The position numbers and the translations under genes are program-made. A DNA stretch of 52,615 bases from an uncultured Candidatus Melainabacteria bacterium (lineage in GTDB: Bacteria > Cyanobacteriota > Vampirovibrionia > Gastranaerophilales > Gastranaerophilaceae), in NCBI GenBank assembly GCA_934717895.1, contig CAKUZO010000002.1, forward strand, positions 1-52,615, given 5' to 3'. Each line of letters starts with the position of its first letter. The first letter of the stretch is position 1. The notes under the pieces were generated by a model, which did not search any database, was not told where the DNA came from, and worked only from the letters and a program-made list of their open reading frames with translations. Of this stretch, positions 24,585-33,193 are shown piece after piece.

Positions 24585-25355
24585 TTATTTTTTGTCGTTT
24601 TCAATAAGAATTTTCAAAGCTTCAACAGCTGTTTTAATTGCCATATCGGTATCATGGACAACAGGATTTTCCAAACCTAATTTTTCTCTTTCCTGATTTG
24701 CCACAACCAAAAATACAGAACCAACCTTGACTCTCAAAAAGCTTCCAACGATAAACAGTGCTGCTGACTCCATTTCAGACGCCAAACACCCCATCTTTTT
24801 CCAAGCTTCCCACTTGTTCAAAAGTTCGTAGTTTACAGGCATTTTTTCAGGGCTGTGTTGCCCGTAAAAAGAGTCTTTACACTGAACAACACCTGTGTGA
24901 TATTCGTGTCCGAGATTTTTTGCTGCCTGAACAAGAGAATTTACTACATCTAAATTCGCAACTGCCGGAAATTCAATCGGAGCGTATTCTTTTGTAGTTC
25001 CTTCCATACGGATTGCACCTGTTGCAATAACAATATCTCCGCCTTTAACGTCAGTTTGGACTCCACCGCAAGTTCCTACTCTGATGAAGGTTTTAGCTCC
25101 AACATTTACAAGTTCTTCCAACGCAATAGAAGCAGAAGGTCCGCCGATTCCGGTTGATGTAACACTGACTTTCACGCCGTTTAAATAACCTGTGTAAGTT
25201 GTGTACTCACGTCTGTCTGCAACAAGTTTTGCGTCATCAAAATACTCGGCAATTTTGGCACAACGTTTCGGATCTCCGGGCATGATTACATATTCGCCGA
25301 CATCTCCAACGTTTAAGCCGATGTGGTACTGTTCTCCATGTTCAGAATATTTCAT
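24585..25355 (-). CDS. udp: Uridine phosphorylase (PNP/UDP family)
   Basis: 256 aa. It catalyses phosphorolysis of uridine to uracil and ribose-1-phosphate for pyrimidine salvage. Family motifs are [10 protein letters not shown] (~23), [23 protein letters not shown] (phosphate/ribose site) and the purine/pyrimidine-pocket block [11 protein letters not shown]. The length matches Udp. A related nucleoside specificity (MTA/PNP) cannot be fully excluded, but the EMESAAL context favours uridine. AAGGAG precedes the ATG. It lies 20 nt after skp. Confidence 0.85.
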   Translation of the reverse strand: MKYSEHGEQYHIGLNVGDVGEYVIMPGDPKRCAKIAEYFDDAKLVADRREYTTYTGYLNGVKVSVTSTGIGGPSASIALEELVNVGAKTFIRVGTCGGVQTDVKGGDIVIATGAIRMEGTTKEYAPIEFPAVANLDVVNSLVQAAKNLGHEYHTGVVQCKDSFYGQHSPEKMPVNYELLNKWEAWKKMGCLASEMESAALFIVGSFLRVKVGSVFLVVANQEREKLGLENPVVHDTDMAIKTAVEALKILIENDKK

Positions 25356-25375
25356 AATTTCTCCTTAATTTCTAA

Positions 25376-25834
25376 TTAAAACTGACCGCTTTTTAATTTT
25401 TGAATAACTAAGTCAGAAATGTCAACACCACCAACAAAAATTACTCTGTAATCAACAATTGCATCAAGTTTTTGTTCTACAAGAACTTGTTTTGTTGCAG
25501 CTTGAATTTTATTATAAACTTGTTCTTCTTTGCTTGCTTTTAATCTCATATAAGCATCTTGTTTAAGTTTAAATTCTCTTGCTGTTTGATCTTCAAAATT
25601 TTGTTTTTTCAAAGGAGTGTCCAAAGCTTTGTATTGTTTTTCTTTATCAACCATATATTGTTGCATTTCCAATGCTTTGGCGTCAATTTCTTTTACTGCT
25701 TGTTGAGCAAAAGGAAAACCATCTTGAACTTTTTGATAGTCAATATATCCTACTCCGGCTGCATTTGCTTGGTTGCCAAGAGTTAGAAATAAACCTACAC
25801 CCATTAACAAAGCTGCTAATTTTAAATTTTTCAT
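25376..25834 (-). CDS. skp: OmpH/Skp family periplasmic chaperone
   Basis: 152 aa. A signal peptide (MKNLKLAALLMGVGLFLTLG ... ANA) precedes the conserved VGYIDYQKV and a long charged helical region, then a beta-rich end (IVDYRVIFVGGVDISDLVIQKL). Skp holds unfolded outer-membrane proteins in the periplasm for delivery to BamA. The gene follows bamA by 12 nt, the usual order, with GGAGG before the ATG. Confidence 0.88.
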   Translation of the reverse strand: MKNLKLAALLMGVGLFLTLGNQANAAGVGYIDYQKVQDGFPFAQQAVKEIDAKALEMQQYMVDKEKQYKALDTPLKKQNFEDQTAREFKLKQDAYMRLKASKEEQVYNKIQAATKQVLVEQKLDAIVDYRVIFVGGVDISDLVIQKLKSGQF

Positions 25835-25846
25835 ATTATACCTCCA

Positions 25847-27799
25847 TTAGTACATTATATCGCCTACACCAAAAGTAAAGTAACCATTGTTGTTACCGTT
25901 ACTACCCGGATTTGTAAGTGGAATACCGTAATCGATAGACAACGGTCCCATACCCGGAACATAAAGTTTTAAACCGACACCGGCAGATACTGCATAAAGC
26001 GGTCTGTCATATATTTTATCCGTAATTGACGGGTTGAAGATTTTACCTGCGTCAGCCCAAACTGTAAATCTCAAATTATTTAAGAAGTTAATTCTTGTTC
26101 TGTCTAGGAACGGAATAGGAGTTGCAAATTCCGCACTACCCATAATGAACGCGTCGCCGGTACCAACACCACTCATTTTGAAACCTCTGATAGTGTAAGG
26201 GCCACCTAAGCGGTATGCCATAACTTCCGGCATGTTGTCACCATGGATTTTTCCACCACCCTTAGCTGTGAATGACAAAGATGATTTTTTGCCGACAGGA
26301 ATATATTGTTTAACCATACCTGTCAACTTACCATGGGTTTTATCAAAATCAAGAACTCCCAATTCTTCGTCAAATCTCAAGCTAGCCATAGTACCTTTTC
26401 TGGTAACTGTTGCACTATCTCTTGTGTCATACAAAAGTGCCGGACTTAAAGATAAGAACAATCCGCCTTCTAACTGTCTTGCACGTTCTGAAATCGGAAT
26501 GTTGTATTTTGAATACAAACTTGTAATTTTACCTTTATCGCCTTCTGAAACATCAATGTTTTCAACCCCGAGTGAGAAAGTTCCCGTTACGTGCTTGTTA
26601 TACTTCATGCGGTGCGCAACAGTTGCTTCTGCACCAATTCTTCTTTCAATTGCAAGTGGAACTTGGTATGAACCAAAATCACGATAGAAAATCTTGCTCA
26701 TCAAAGAAGTATCGGCGTTATAAAAATACGGTTTGAAATAACTCAATTCAGCCTGCAAATTCATACGGCGTTTGATAGATGAGTCGTTCAAGATTACACC
26801 GGTACCTGCAATACCGTTTAAAGAAATTCTTTCGTTTCTACCCATAAAGTTGTTGTCAGCAATTCCGACAGACCCGAAAACACCAGTTACAGAGTCGATA
26901 CCACCACCAACAGAAATGCTTGCGGTTCTTTGTTCTTCAATATTGATTGTAATGTCGTATTTGTCAGGATCGTCAGTCGGTTCAATCTCTCTTGTAACGT
27001 CTTTAAACGCTTGAGTTGCGTAAAGTCTTACCAAATCTTCTTTCAACAAGTTTTCGTTGTAAACCTGCCCCGGCTCAGTCAAAACATTACGCTCAATAAC
27101 GTAATCCTTCGTTTTTTCGTTGCCGGAAATCAAAATTCGATTGATAGTACCTTCTTTAATGCTAATGTTCACAGTTCCGTCCGGATCGTCTGAAACGGAA
27201 TCAATTCTCGCAAGAATATAACCTTTTGAACTGTAACAGTCTTGAATTTTGGAAATCGCGTCATTCAAATCTCCGATATTTTGTGGTTTGCCTTTCATTG
27301 GCAAAAGATAGGATAGAATTTCATCGGTAGAAATTACGGTGTTACCTTCAATCGTAAAATCTGTTACAGGGGCATTTTCAACAAGAACAATTTTTAATGT
27401 AATGCTTCCATCTGCATTATTAATCGGGATAGCTTTCATTTTTTCGGTAAAGTAGCCCATTTCATAAATGGCTTTTAAATCTCTTTGAACAAGTTCTCTG
27501 CTGTAAGTATCGCCAACTTGCAATTTCATTTGTTGCAAAATCAAAGCTTTGTCAACAACGTTATTTCCCACAAATTCAATGTTTTTTATAACTCTTTTAT
27601 CTTTATTAGTCGCAGTAACAGATGCAGACGTCATGGGTGTTTCGTCTACTGCTGTCTGAGTTGCGGTTGGAGTTTGGAGTTGTGTTTGAACTGTGTCAGA
27701 CTCTTTCGTGTTTCCCCAAAAGCCCTTTGCAGAACCTTGAAGAGGGCACATTATAACCAACATGAGGGCTATTAAAGATATATATTTCTTATTATTCAA
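25847..27799 (-). CDS. bamA: Outer-membrane assembly protein BamA/Omp85
   Basis: 650 aa. A signal peptide (~1-25) precedes a low-complexity stretch and three POTRA domains (~73-145, ~150-220, ~222-300; for example IKNIEFVGNNVVDKALI and DFTIEGNTVISTDEIL). The 16-strand beta-barrel (~310-650) has the YTIRGF motif equivalent to the VRGF lock and a C-terminal strand ending FGVGDIMY. It inserts beta-barrel proteins into the outer membrane, so the cell has a diderm envelope. The start is a TTG at 27799, chosen because it supplies the basic signal-peptide N-region. Three POTRAs, as in cyanobacterial Omp85, rather than five. Confidence 0.92.
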   Translation of the reverse strand: MNNKKYISLIALMLVIMCPLQGSAKGFWGNTKESDTVQTQLQTPTATQTAVDETPMTSASVTATNKDKRVIKNIEFVGNNVVDKALILQQMKLQVGDTYSRELVQRDLKAIYEMGYFTEKMKAIPINNADGSITLKIVLVENAPVTDFTIEGNTVISTDEILSYLLPMKGKPQNIGDLNDAISKIQDCYSSKGYILARIDSVSDDPDGTVNISIKEGTINRILISGNEKTKDYVIERNVLTEPGQVYNENLLKEDLVRLYATQAFKDVTREIEPTDDPDKYDITINIEEQRTASISVGGGIDSVTGVFGSVGIADNNFMGRNERISLNGIAGTGVILNDSSIKRRMNLQAELSYFKPYFYNADTSLMSKIFYRDFGSYQVPLAIERRIGAEATVAHRMKYNKHVTGTFSLGVENIDVSEGDKGKITSLYSKYNIPISERARQLEGGLFLSLSPALLYDTRDSATVTRKGTMASLRFDEELGVLDFDKTHGKLTGMVKQYIPVGKKSSLSFTAKGGGKIHGDNMPEVMAYRLGGPYTIRGFKMSGVGTGDAFIMGSAEFATPIPFLDRTRINFLNNLRFTVWADAGKIFNPSITDKIYDRPLYAVSAGVGLKLYVPGMGPLSIDYGIPLTNPGSNGNNNGYFTFGVGDIMY

Positions 27800-27876
27800 A
27801 AAATCTCTACCTTAAAAACTTCAATTACTATCCTAAAAATATTATATCATAAATTAAAAAAAGTGTACTATGTAAA

Positions 27877-28686
27877 TTATTTTAAACATCTTTTGTAAAT
27901 ATCATTTTTATTAAGCCCATACAATTCTGCCAAAATCACCGATATATCTTTGGCTTTGAACCCTTTATTTTTAAGGCAATTGATTTTGTTTTCTATGTCA
28001 ATATCTGAAAAATCTGACTTATCTCTAAAAACAAGTCCAACAATTTCTCCTTTCAAAACGTTTGTTTTAAAATGATTTATAACATTTTCGACATCATCAA
28101 TCACGATTTCTTCAAAAACTTTTGTTAACTCTCTCCCGATTGCCACTCTTGAGTTTGGGCGGAATTCTTTAACAATTTCCAGAGTGTTTAAAATCCTGTT
28201 TGGAGAGTCGTAAAACACCATATCAGTGGCTTTGAATTGTTTAAGCAGGTTTTCAATTTGTGATTTTGTTTTTGGCAAAAATCCAACGAATGCAAAATCT
28301 TCACCTTCCCTTGCGACATGCGAAAGAAATGTCGCAACGGCATTCGCACCCGCCAAAGAAGTTACAGAAAAACCATTTTGTTGCAACTCGTCAACAATTA
28401 CAGCCCCCGGATCGCAAAAAAGCGGAGTGCCTGCATCAGAAACAAGTGCAATTTTTTTACCTTCTCTAAGCATGTTCAAAAACGCATCTACACGCTCTTT
28501 TTCATTAAACTTGTGATAAGAAATACACTTTGTTTTAATATCGTAGTGATTGAGTAATTTTTGAGTAACTCGCATATCTTCACAAGCAATCAAATCAACA
28601 GATTTTAAAGTTTCAATTGCTCGAAGCGTTATATCACCAAGGTTTCCGATAGGAGTCGGAACTATGTAAAAATCGTATTCTTTCAT
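27877..28686 (-). CDS. rsmI: 16S rRNA 2'-O-methyltransferase RsmI
   Basis: 269 aa. It methylates C1402 of 16S rRNA using SAM. Hallmarks are VPTPIGNLGDITLRA (~9-23), ACEDMRVTQKLL, ALVSDAGTPLFCDPG (SAM site), AFVGFLP and GRELTKVFEE. The length is normal. The gene has no Shine-Dalgarno sequence; its -10 box ends 6 nt before the ATG. Confidence 0.95.
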   Translation of the reverse strand: MKEYDFYIVPTPIGNLGDITLRAIETLKSVDLIACEDMRVTQKLLNHYDIKTKCISYHKFNEKERVDAFLNMLREGKKIALVSDAGTPLFCDPGAVIVDELQQNGFSVTSLAGANAVATFLSHVAREGEDFAFVGFLPKTKSQIENLLKQFKATDMVFYDSPNRILNTLEIVKEFRPNSRVAIGRELTKVFEEIVIDDVENVINHFKTNVLKGEIVGLVFRDKSDFSDIDIENKINCLKNKGFKAKDISVILAELYGLNKNDIYKRCLK

Positions 28687-28701
28687 AGTTTGATTATAGC
28701 A
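28687..28701 (-). promoter_or_regulatory. Predicted leaderless promoter of rsmI
   Basis: On the minus strand an extended TGC (28701-28699) and a -10 TATAAT (28698-28693) are followed by 6 nt and the ATG at 28686. The -35 is not obvious, but extended -10 promoters can work without one. Confidence 0.6.
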
Positions 28702-28732
28702 TAAATCTCATTGAATGAATAATTATTTTAGA

Positions 28733-29404
28733 TTAGTCATTCTCTAAGGACAATATTTCAAATAAGTTTTCATCTTTGCTATCAGAGATGTTGGTTGTTT
28801 TAATATTTTCATTCAGTTTTTCAAGAGTTTTTTCAACAGCCTCTCTGTTTGTTCGCATTGTAACAAGACCATCTTCCCCGCCAGTTTGTTTAAACCCGAG
28901 TTTCATATATTTCGAAACGGTACTGTACGGGCCATCTGTAATTGCGGTCAAATTAATGACTTTTGCCGGCGAATTTTGAAAATCTTCAAACATTTGTTTA
29001 AACAAAGTCTGTCCTGCCATTTTTACTTTTTTCCCGATTTCAGCAGGCCAAGTGCAGATGCAATCCAAATAGAAATTATTTTCTGTCGGTTTAAACGAAA
29101 TTATTCCGCAAGGTTTTTTATTTACAGCCGCCAAATAGCTCTGTTCGCCTCTATGAAAGGATTGTGAAATTACATATTCAAACAAAAATTGCCACCTGTT
29201 ATACTGTTGTGTTGTAATCTTGTTGTCAGGCATCAAATCAATCATTTTTTTTGTACTTCTAAGTTGCATTAAAAAACGATCATCTTTTGGCGTCATTTTA
29301 TATATATCAATAGTTGTTTTAAGCCCGTCAACAACATTTGTGGCTTTTGCGACATGAATTCCGTTAAAATTAGTCTTTGAGTTAAAGTTACTTTGAATTT
29401 GCAT
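28733..29404 (-). CDS. GNAT-like acyltransferase, probable
   Basis: 223 aa. The central part reads like an acetyltransferase fold: SYLAAVNKKPCGIISFKP (beta strands), a helix after KMAGQTLFKQMFEDF and a late KYMKLGFKQTGGEDG, resembling the GNAT C-terminal strand/helix. The pyrophosphate-loop motif is not canonical, so activity is uncertain. The N-terminus (FNSKTNFNGIHV) looks flexible. The ATG at 29404 has AGAGG 8 nt upstream and was preferred over a start at 29434. Confidence 0.6.
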   Translation of the reverse strand: MQIQSNFNSKTNFNGIHVAKATNVVDGLKTTIDIYKMTPKDDRFLMQLRSTKKMIDLMPDNKITTQQYNRWQFLFEYVISQSFHRGEQSYLAAVNKKPCGIISFKPTENNFYLDCICTWPAEIGKKVKMAGQTLFKQMFEDFQNSPAKVINLTAITDGPYSTVSKYMKLGFKQTGGEDGLVTMRTNREAVEKTLEKLNENIKTTNISDSKDENLFEILSLEND

Positions 29405-29461
29405 AAAAAATACCTCTAAGTATACAAAATTCAAAAATAATTTTTTTTGCTAACTGAAAAT

Positions 29462-30160
29462 TTATTGTATATTAAGCTTGTAACCGCCACCATAAATGGT
29501 TTCAATATACTTTTTCCCATTTGCGATTTTGTCAATTTTGCTTCTCAAATGTCTGATATGAACTCGAATTGTTTCAATATCATCGTCCGGCGAATACCCC
29601 CAAATATCTTTTAGAAGCTGAGCTGATGAAACCATATTTCCATGATTTTGAAAAAGTAAATTAAAAATATCAAATTCAATTGGGGTTAATTTAGCTTGTT
29701 TATCTCCAATTTTCACACTATATAATTCCGGTAAAAGTGTGATTTCTCCGAGGGTTAAAAGTTCACGAGTAGAAGCGCTTTCAGGAATTTGCAAAGTTCT
29801 TTTAAGAAGAGCCCTGACTCGAACTTGTAATTCTTCCATTTCAAAAGGTTTGACGAGATAATCATCAACCCCGAGATTAAACCCTTTTACCTTGTCGTTA
29901 ATTTGCGACAATGCTGTTAACATTAAAATCGGAATATTTTTTGTTTCTTCGTTTTTGCGAATTCTTTGAGCTACCGTAAATCCATCAACGTCAGGCATCA
30001 TAACGTCCAAAATTACAAGTGAAGGAATTTCTTGCTTGCACAAAGCAAATCCCTTAATTCCGTCATAAGCCTGAACTACCTTATAACCGCAAAGTTCAAG
30101 GTTAACTTTTATAAGTTCGTTTATTGCTAAATCATCATCTATAACCAAAATCTTATTCAT
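29462..30160 (-). CDS. OmpR/PhoB-family response regulator (RpaB-like)
   Basis: 232 aa. The receiver domain has KILVIDDD at the start, the phospho-acceptor Asp in LVILDVMMPDVDG (~53) and conserved T/K in MLTALS and VKPF. The winged-helix DNA-binding domain (~130-232) ends VHIRHLRSKIDKIA...IETIYGGGYKL. The overall look resembles cyanobacterial RpaB, but orthology is only inferred. No histidine kinase is adjacent, so it is an orphan here. It lacks a Shine-Dalgarno sequence and has a -10 box positioned for a leaderless transcript. Confidence 0.9.
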   Translation of the reverse strand: MNKILVIDDDLAINELIKVNLELCGYKVVQAYDGIKGFALCKQEIPSLVILDVMMPDVDGFTVAQRIRKNEETKNIPILMLTALSQINDKVKGFNLGVDDYLVKPFEMEELQVRVRALLKRTLQIPESASTRELLTLGEITLLPELYSVKIGDKQAKLTPIEFDIFNLLFQNHGNMVSSAQLLKDIWGYSPDDDIETIRVHIRHLRSKIDKIANGKKYIETIYGGGYKLNIQ

Positions 30161-30195
30161 ATCTGAATTTTATATACAAAAAACAAAAAATACAA
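30161..30195 (-). promoter_or_regulatory. Possible leaderless promoter of the response regulator
   Basis: Minus strand: -35-like TTGTAT (30195-30190), a 17-nt spacer, -10 TAAAAT (30172-30167), then 6 nt and the ATG at 30160. Confidence 0.45.
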
Positions 30196-30382
30196 CTGTT
30201 AATGTTAAAAAATATTAATAAAGATAGTACATTCGAATAATACAATATAACTTATTTTCGGACATATTTATTTGAAAAGATTTGTAAATAAATTTATTAA
30301 AAGTGTAAAATTTACAAATTTTTTGATTTTTATTGTATTATAATATTGCGAAAAGCGATTTGTAGGAAAAATATACATTTAT

Positions 30383-30399
30383 AGGAGGCACATGAATTG
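30383..30399 (+). promoter_or_regulatory. Ribosome binding site deciding a TTG start for speD
   Basis: AGGAGG at 30383-30388 is 8 nt from the TTG at 30397, the correct frame. An ATG at 30392 lies only 3 nt from it, in another frame, and would encode a four-residue peptide ending at a TAA that overlaps the speD coding start. Confidence 0.65.
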
Positions 30400-30849
30400 G
30401 CAGTAACATCACCATTTACAGCATTTAAGAACGGTAAAAAAGAAATTCACTTAGGACAGCATGTCTTAGCAGAGTTTTTTGAATGTGACCCAAACACATT
30501 GAACAGTTTGGACAAAGTTGAAAAATACATGGTAGATGCCGCCCTTGAATGTGGTGCAACTGTTGTTCAGAAATGTTTCCACATGTTCAATCCTTATGGA
30601 GTTTCAGGTGTGGTAATTATTTCAGAGAGCCACTTGGCAATTCACACTTGGCCTGAACTTGGATACGCAGCAGTAGATTTGTTTACTTGTGGTGATAAAT
30701 GTGATCCAAAAGTTTCTTATGAATTTTTGAAGAAAAAATTTAATTCGAAAAAGGCTACTTTTTCTGAGCTAAAAAGAGGTATTATTGACGAAGCTACTCT
30801 TAAAGTCGCAGAAAAACCTTTCGAAATAATGCAGCAATTTGCTGATTAA
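30397..30849 (+). CDS. speD: S-adenosylmethionine decarboxylase, prokaryotic type
   Basis: 150 aa. It supplies the aminopropyl donor for spermidine. It is a short (~17 kDa before cleavage) class 1B-type proenzyme: ISESHLAIHTWPE contains the self-cleavage pair E77-S78, with S78 becoming the pyruvoyl group. LFTCGD and the His/Cys catalytic residues are also visible. The start is TTG, fixed by AGGAGG 8 nt upstream and by homology. No spermidine synthase is in the window. A strong hairpin terminator follows. Confidence 0.93.
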   Translation: MAVTSPFTAFKNGKKEIHLGQHVLAEFFECDPNTLNSLDKVEKYMVDAALECGATVVQKCFHMFNPYGVSGVVIISESHLAIHTWPELGYAAVDLFTCGDKCDPKVSYEFLKKKFNSKKATFSELKRGIIDEATLKVAEKPFEIMQQFAD

Positions 30850-30883
30850 TTAATAGACTTTTTTATTGTATACAACAATTTTT

Positions 30884-30914
30884 GTTCCATACCCCCCGTA
30901 TGGAACTTTTTTTA
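30884..30914 (+). terminator. Terminator of speD
   Basis: A perfect 9-bp stem GTTCCATAC / GTATGGAAC with loop CCCCC is followed by seven T. Confidence 0.9.
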
Positions 30915-31038
30915 TCTATAATTATAATAGTAATTCTGAAAGTATAGAATTTTTCATGTTAACTCATGTAAAAAATTTGCCTTCATGACATGACAACAGT
31001 ATATGGTTTTAATATGATTATCTTAATAGGGGGTAGAA

Positions 31039-31518
31039 ATGCCGGAAGATTTATTAGAAAGAAAATCAAATTTTGACTTAACATCTAGAAGTGCTTTTTC
31101 AAATAACGAGGAAGTTTTTACATCTCGCTCGTACGCTGCACTTTTGGCGAAAAATATCATTCCATATTCGCATAAAAAAATTGCAGATAATTATACGATT
31201 ATTAAAAAAGTTTTTAAATTCCAGGCTGTAATGCCAAGGATAACAAATGCAGAAAAAACTCTTTTGGCAAAATATGATTTTAATACTCTTGAATATACGA
31301 CAGTAAAGCAAATGTATGAAGAATTAACATTATTGCAGAAATGGTCTATGTCTGATGATGAAAATTTAAAAAAAGATTCTGATGCAATTTTAGAAATTCG
31401 AACAAAGGAATTAAAATATATCGTTGCAACAAGTTACGCCAATATTTCAAATGAAATATATAGAGGTTACTTGGCTTTGGAAAACTATTTTATTGAAATC
31501 AGTAAATACTCTGACTAA
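31039..31518 (+). CDS. Hypothetical helical protein
   Basis: 159 aa, unrecognised. It looks mostly alpha-helical and charged (KTLLAKYDFNTLEYTTVKQMYEELTLLQKW; RTKELKYIVATSYANISNEIYRGYLALENYF), with no signal peptide or membrane segment. GGGGG/GGTAG just upstream of the ATG (AGGGGGTAGAAATG) serves as ribosome binding site. A repeat-rich intergenic region follows. Confidence 0.65.
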   Translation: MPEDLLERKSNFDLTSRSAFSNNEEVFTSRSYAALLAKNIIPYSHKKIADNYTIIKKVFKFQAVMPRITNAEKTLLAKYDFNTLEYTTVKQMYEELTLLQKWSMSDDENLKKDSDAILEIRTKELKYIVATSYANISNEIYRGYLALENYFIEISKYSD

Positions 31519-31944
31519 AAATGGGATTGTGGATTGGGCATTCCTTCTCAATCTTTAATTATGTAGCAAAACAGATTACGAAGTCGTCATTGTGAGCGTT
31601 TAGCGAAACAATCCAGTATTATAAATATATATAAGCTGGATTCTTTCGGTTCAGTAGAACCTCAGAATGACGACTTCGTAATCTGTTTTGCGTGAATATA
31701 GAATGTAGGTTGGGCATACTTGTCCAAAAATAAAATATCAAAATTGAACTAAGTTTAATTGTAACAAAATGTAAAGATAAGTTTAAAATAGGCTCAAACC
31801 CTGTCATAATGCCTCTATGCTATGCTATGCTATGCTGGGCGGGGTACTGTGTCAATATTTTCAGCTTTGATGTTTTTATAAAAGAGTAAGGGGAATCGAT
31901 TTCGGGGATATTGGAAAAAGTTTAATTCGAAAGGAAAAATTGAT
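31519..31944. other. Repeat-bearing intergenic region
   Basis: 426 bases without a gene. It holds the long palindrome at 31566-31691, a hairpin GTTGGGCATACTTGTCCAA at 31709-31727 related to one at 33101, and a CTATG tandem repeat (four units, about 31814-31835). No coding potential was seen. Confidence 0.6.
31566..31691. repeat. Long palindromic element with 26-bp perfect arms
   Basis: Bases 31566-31591 and 31666-31691 are exact reverse complements (26 bp). Inside, AATCCAG (31610-31616) pairs with CTGGATT (31636-31642). The inner motif GTCATT.TGAGCG.TTAGCGAAA.AATCCAG recurs at 46301-46334. A MITE- or REP-like element is likely. Confidence 0.8.
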
Positions 31945-32820
31945 ATGTCAAATTATGGAGTAATTAGATCTTTAGGTAAAGAAATTTTTGAATTTGGTGT
32001 AGGAAAAAATGCAAGAAAATTTGTTCGCTATGCTGAAAATGGAAAAAATTGGACAAAAGTATTAGACCATGATGGAAATGAAGTTTTAAGATATTCTAAA
32101 AATGTAACCAGACAAAAAGTTGGAGATAAGTTTGTTCGTACAAAAACTACTGAACGTATAACACCTAATGCTAGTGATGCAGTTGTGCAAGTAAGAGTTT
32201 ATGATCAAAACCAAAATTTGCTTGGCGGTAGATTAACTATAACAAGTGCTAATGAAAAAATCTTGAATTTTAAATGGATGAAAGATAAATGGTCATCAAA
32301 TACTGCATTTAGCGAAGGCGTAAGATGTTTTAAATCTTTTGGTTTAGGAACTCAAAATGCACGCACAAATAGAGAATTTTTAAATTACAATGCTCATGGT
32401 ATTCCTATTCCGGATCTTTTAGTAGATGCTAAAGGTGGAGTGACTGGAGTTAATGAGGCATTAAAAATGGTCCAAGCTGGTAAAACGGCAACAGCTAATT
32501 CATTGCGACAAGGAACTTATAAACAAATCATGCAACAAACTTCTAAACAATTACAAACAATTGAAGATCCGGTTGCAAGAGCAAAAGCTACTGGTATAAT
32601 AAAATCATTGGCTAGTGATATGTCTTATTCCAAAGCAACTCCTTTATTCGAACAGGCAAATGCTTTTAATCCATATAGTTTAAACAATGTTAGAAATCTG
32701 TATTCACAAGTTCGAGAAGGCTTGCTTTTGAAACAACCAATAGCCGATGTTGTAGAAAAACATGGAAAAGAAATTCTTTCTGATAAAATGTTTAAAGCTA
32801 GTCAACATTTAGATATATAA
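31945..32820 (+). CDS. Hypothetical protein
   Basis: 291 aa, unrecognised. The N-terminal ~100 residues look beta-rich with repeated K/T pairs (KFVRYAENGKNWTKVLDHDGNEVLRYSKN), somewhat like short YD-type strand repeats. The rest is helical (ALKMVQAGKTATANSLRQG ... QLQTIEDPVARAKATG). There is no signal peptide or membrane segment. GAAAGG lies 10 nt before the ATG. It is flanked by repeat-rich DNA on both sides. Confidence 0.7.
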   Translation: MSNYGVIRSLGKEIFEFGVGKNARKFVRYAENGKNWTKVLDHDGNEVLRYSKNVTRQKVGDKFVRTKTTERITPNASDAVVQVRVYDQNQNLLGGRLTITSANEKILNFKWMKDKWSSNTAFSEGVRCFKSFGLGTQNARTNREFLNYNAHGIPIPDLLVDAKGGVTGVNEALKMVQAGKTATANSLRQGTYKQIMQQTSKQLQTIEDPVARAKATGIIKSLASDMSYSKATPLFEQANAFNPYSLNNVRNLYSQVREGLLLKQPIADVVEKHGKEILSDKMFKASQHLDI

Positions 32821-32829
32821 TAAAAAATT

Positions 32830-32866
32830 AAGGGTGGGGATGAATTGTCCCCACCTTATTTTTTAA
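32830..32866 (+). terminator. Terminator of the 291-aa gene
   Basis: AAGGGTGGGGA pairs with TCCCCACCTT (one bulged G) and is followed by ATTTTTTAATT. Confidence 0.85.
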
Positions 32867-32948
32867 TTCTTCTATCTGAAATTTATATTTTTCTCTCCTC
32901 TAAAAGTATGATTTTAGCGATTTTTTTATATTAATTTTTAGAAAGTAG

Positions 32949-32968
32949 GTTGGGGTTTCTACCCCAAC
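32949..32968. repeat. Short hairpin repeat
   Basis: GTTGGGGT-TTCT-ACCCCAAC is a perfect 8-bp stem. The preceding TAGGT is shared with the hairpins at 31709 and 33101. Confidence 0.65.
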
Positions 32969-32990
32969 ATCATGAATACAAATAAACTAG

Positions 32991-33050
32991 ATTCTGAATA
33001 AGACGAAAATCTACGCTGCCCGCTAGATTTTCTGTCTTTTCAGAATGACG
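32991..33050. repeat. 60-bp palindromic repeat, copy A
   Basis: It matches 47170-47229 at 54 of 60 positions by direct comparison. It can fold on itself: ATTCTGAA at the left pairs with TTCAGAAT at the right, and the inner AAAATCTA/TAGATTTT pairs too. The left half also occurs inverted at 37046-37064. Confidence 0.8.
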
Positions 33051-33064
33051 ACTGAAGTTGGTAG

Positions 33065-33081
33065 GTCAGGCACTGCCTGAC
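33065..33081. repeat. Short hairpin repeat
   Basis: GTCAGGCA and TGCCTGAC form a perfect 8-bp inverted repeat around a single C. Confidence 0.6.
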
Positions 33082-33100
33082 ATCTGACTTAAAATGGCAG

Positions 33101-33120
33101 GTTGGGCATACTTGCCCAAC
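33101..33120. repeat. Short hairpin repeat
   Basis: GTTGGGCA-TACT-TGCCCAAC is a perfect 8-bp stem. A near-identical sequence lies at 31709-31727. Confidence 0.65.
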
Positions 33121-33142
33121 AATAAAATTCAAAATCAAACCA

Positions 33143-33172
33143 AAAACGACTGAGAAAAACCTCAGTCGTTTT
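33143..33172 (-). terminator. Terminator of plsC
   Basis: A perfect 12-bp stem AAAACGACTGAG / CTCAGTCGTTTT with a 6-nt loop; the outer A-T pairs supply the U-run on the minus strand. It lies 22 nt past the plsC stop codon. Confidence 0.85.
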
Positions 33173-33193
33173 GCAATCTAAATTTTAAGTATT

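Larger units (their letters stand above)
32867..33142. other. Intergenic hairpin/repeat island
   Basis: No gene. In ~180 bases it carries four successive inverted repeats: 32949-32968, 32991-33050, 33065-33081 and 33101-33120. Related copies of two of them exist elsewhere in the window. Confidence 0.6.

Noticed and set aside
31810..31840. CTATG tandem repeat as a possible CRISPR or phase-variation site
   Set aside because: Only four short units in noncoding DNA, with no spacers and no gene frame or start nearby that it could shift.
32949..33120. Hairpin cluster as a CRISPR array
   Set aside because: The hairpins differ from each other in sequence and spacing and there are no cas genes.
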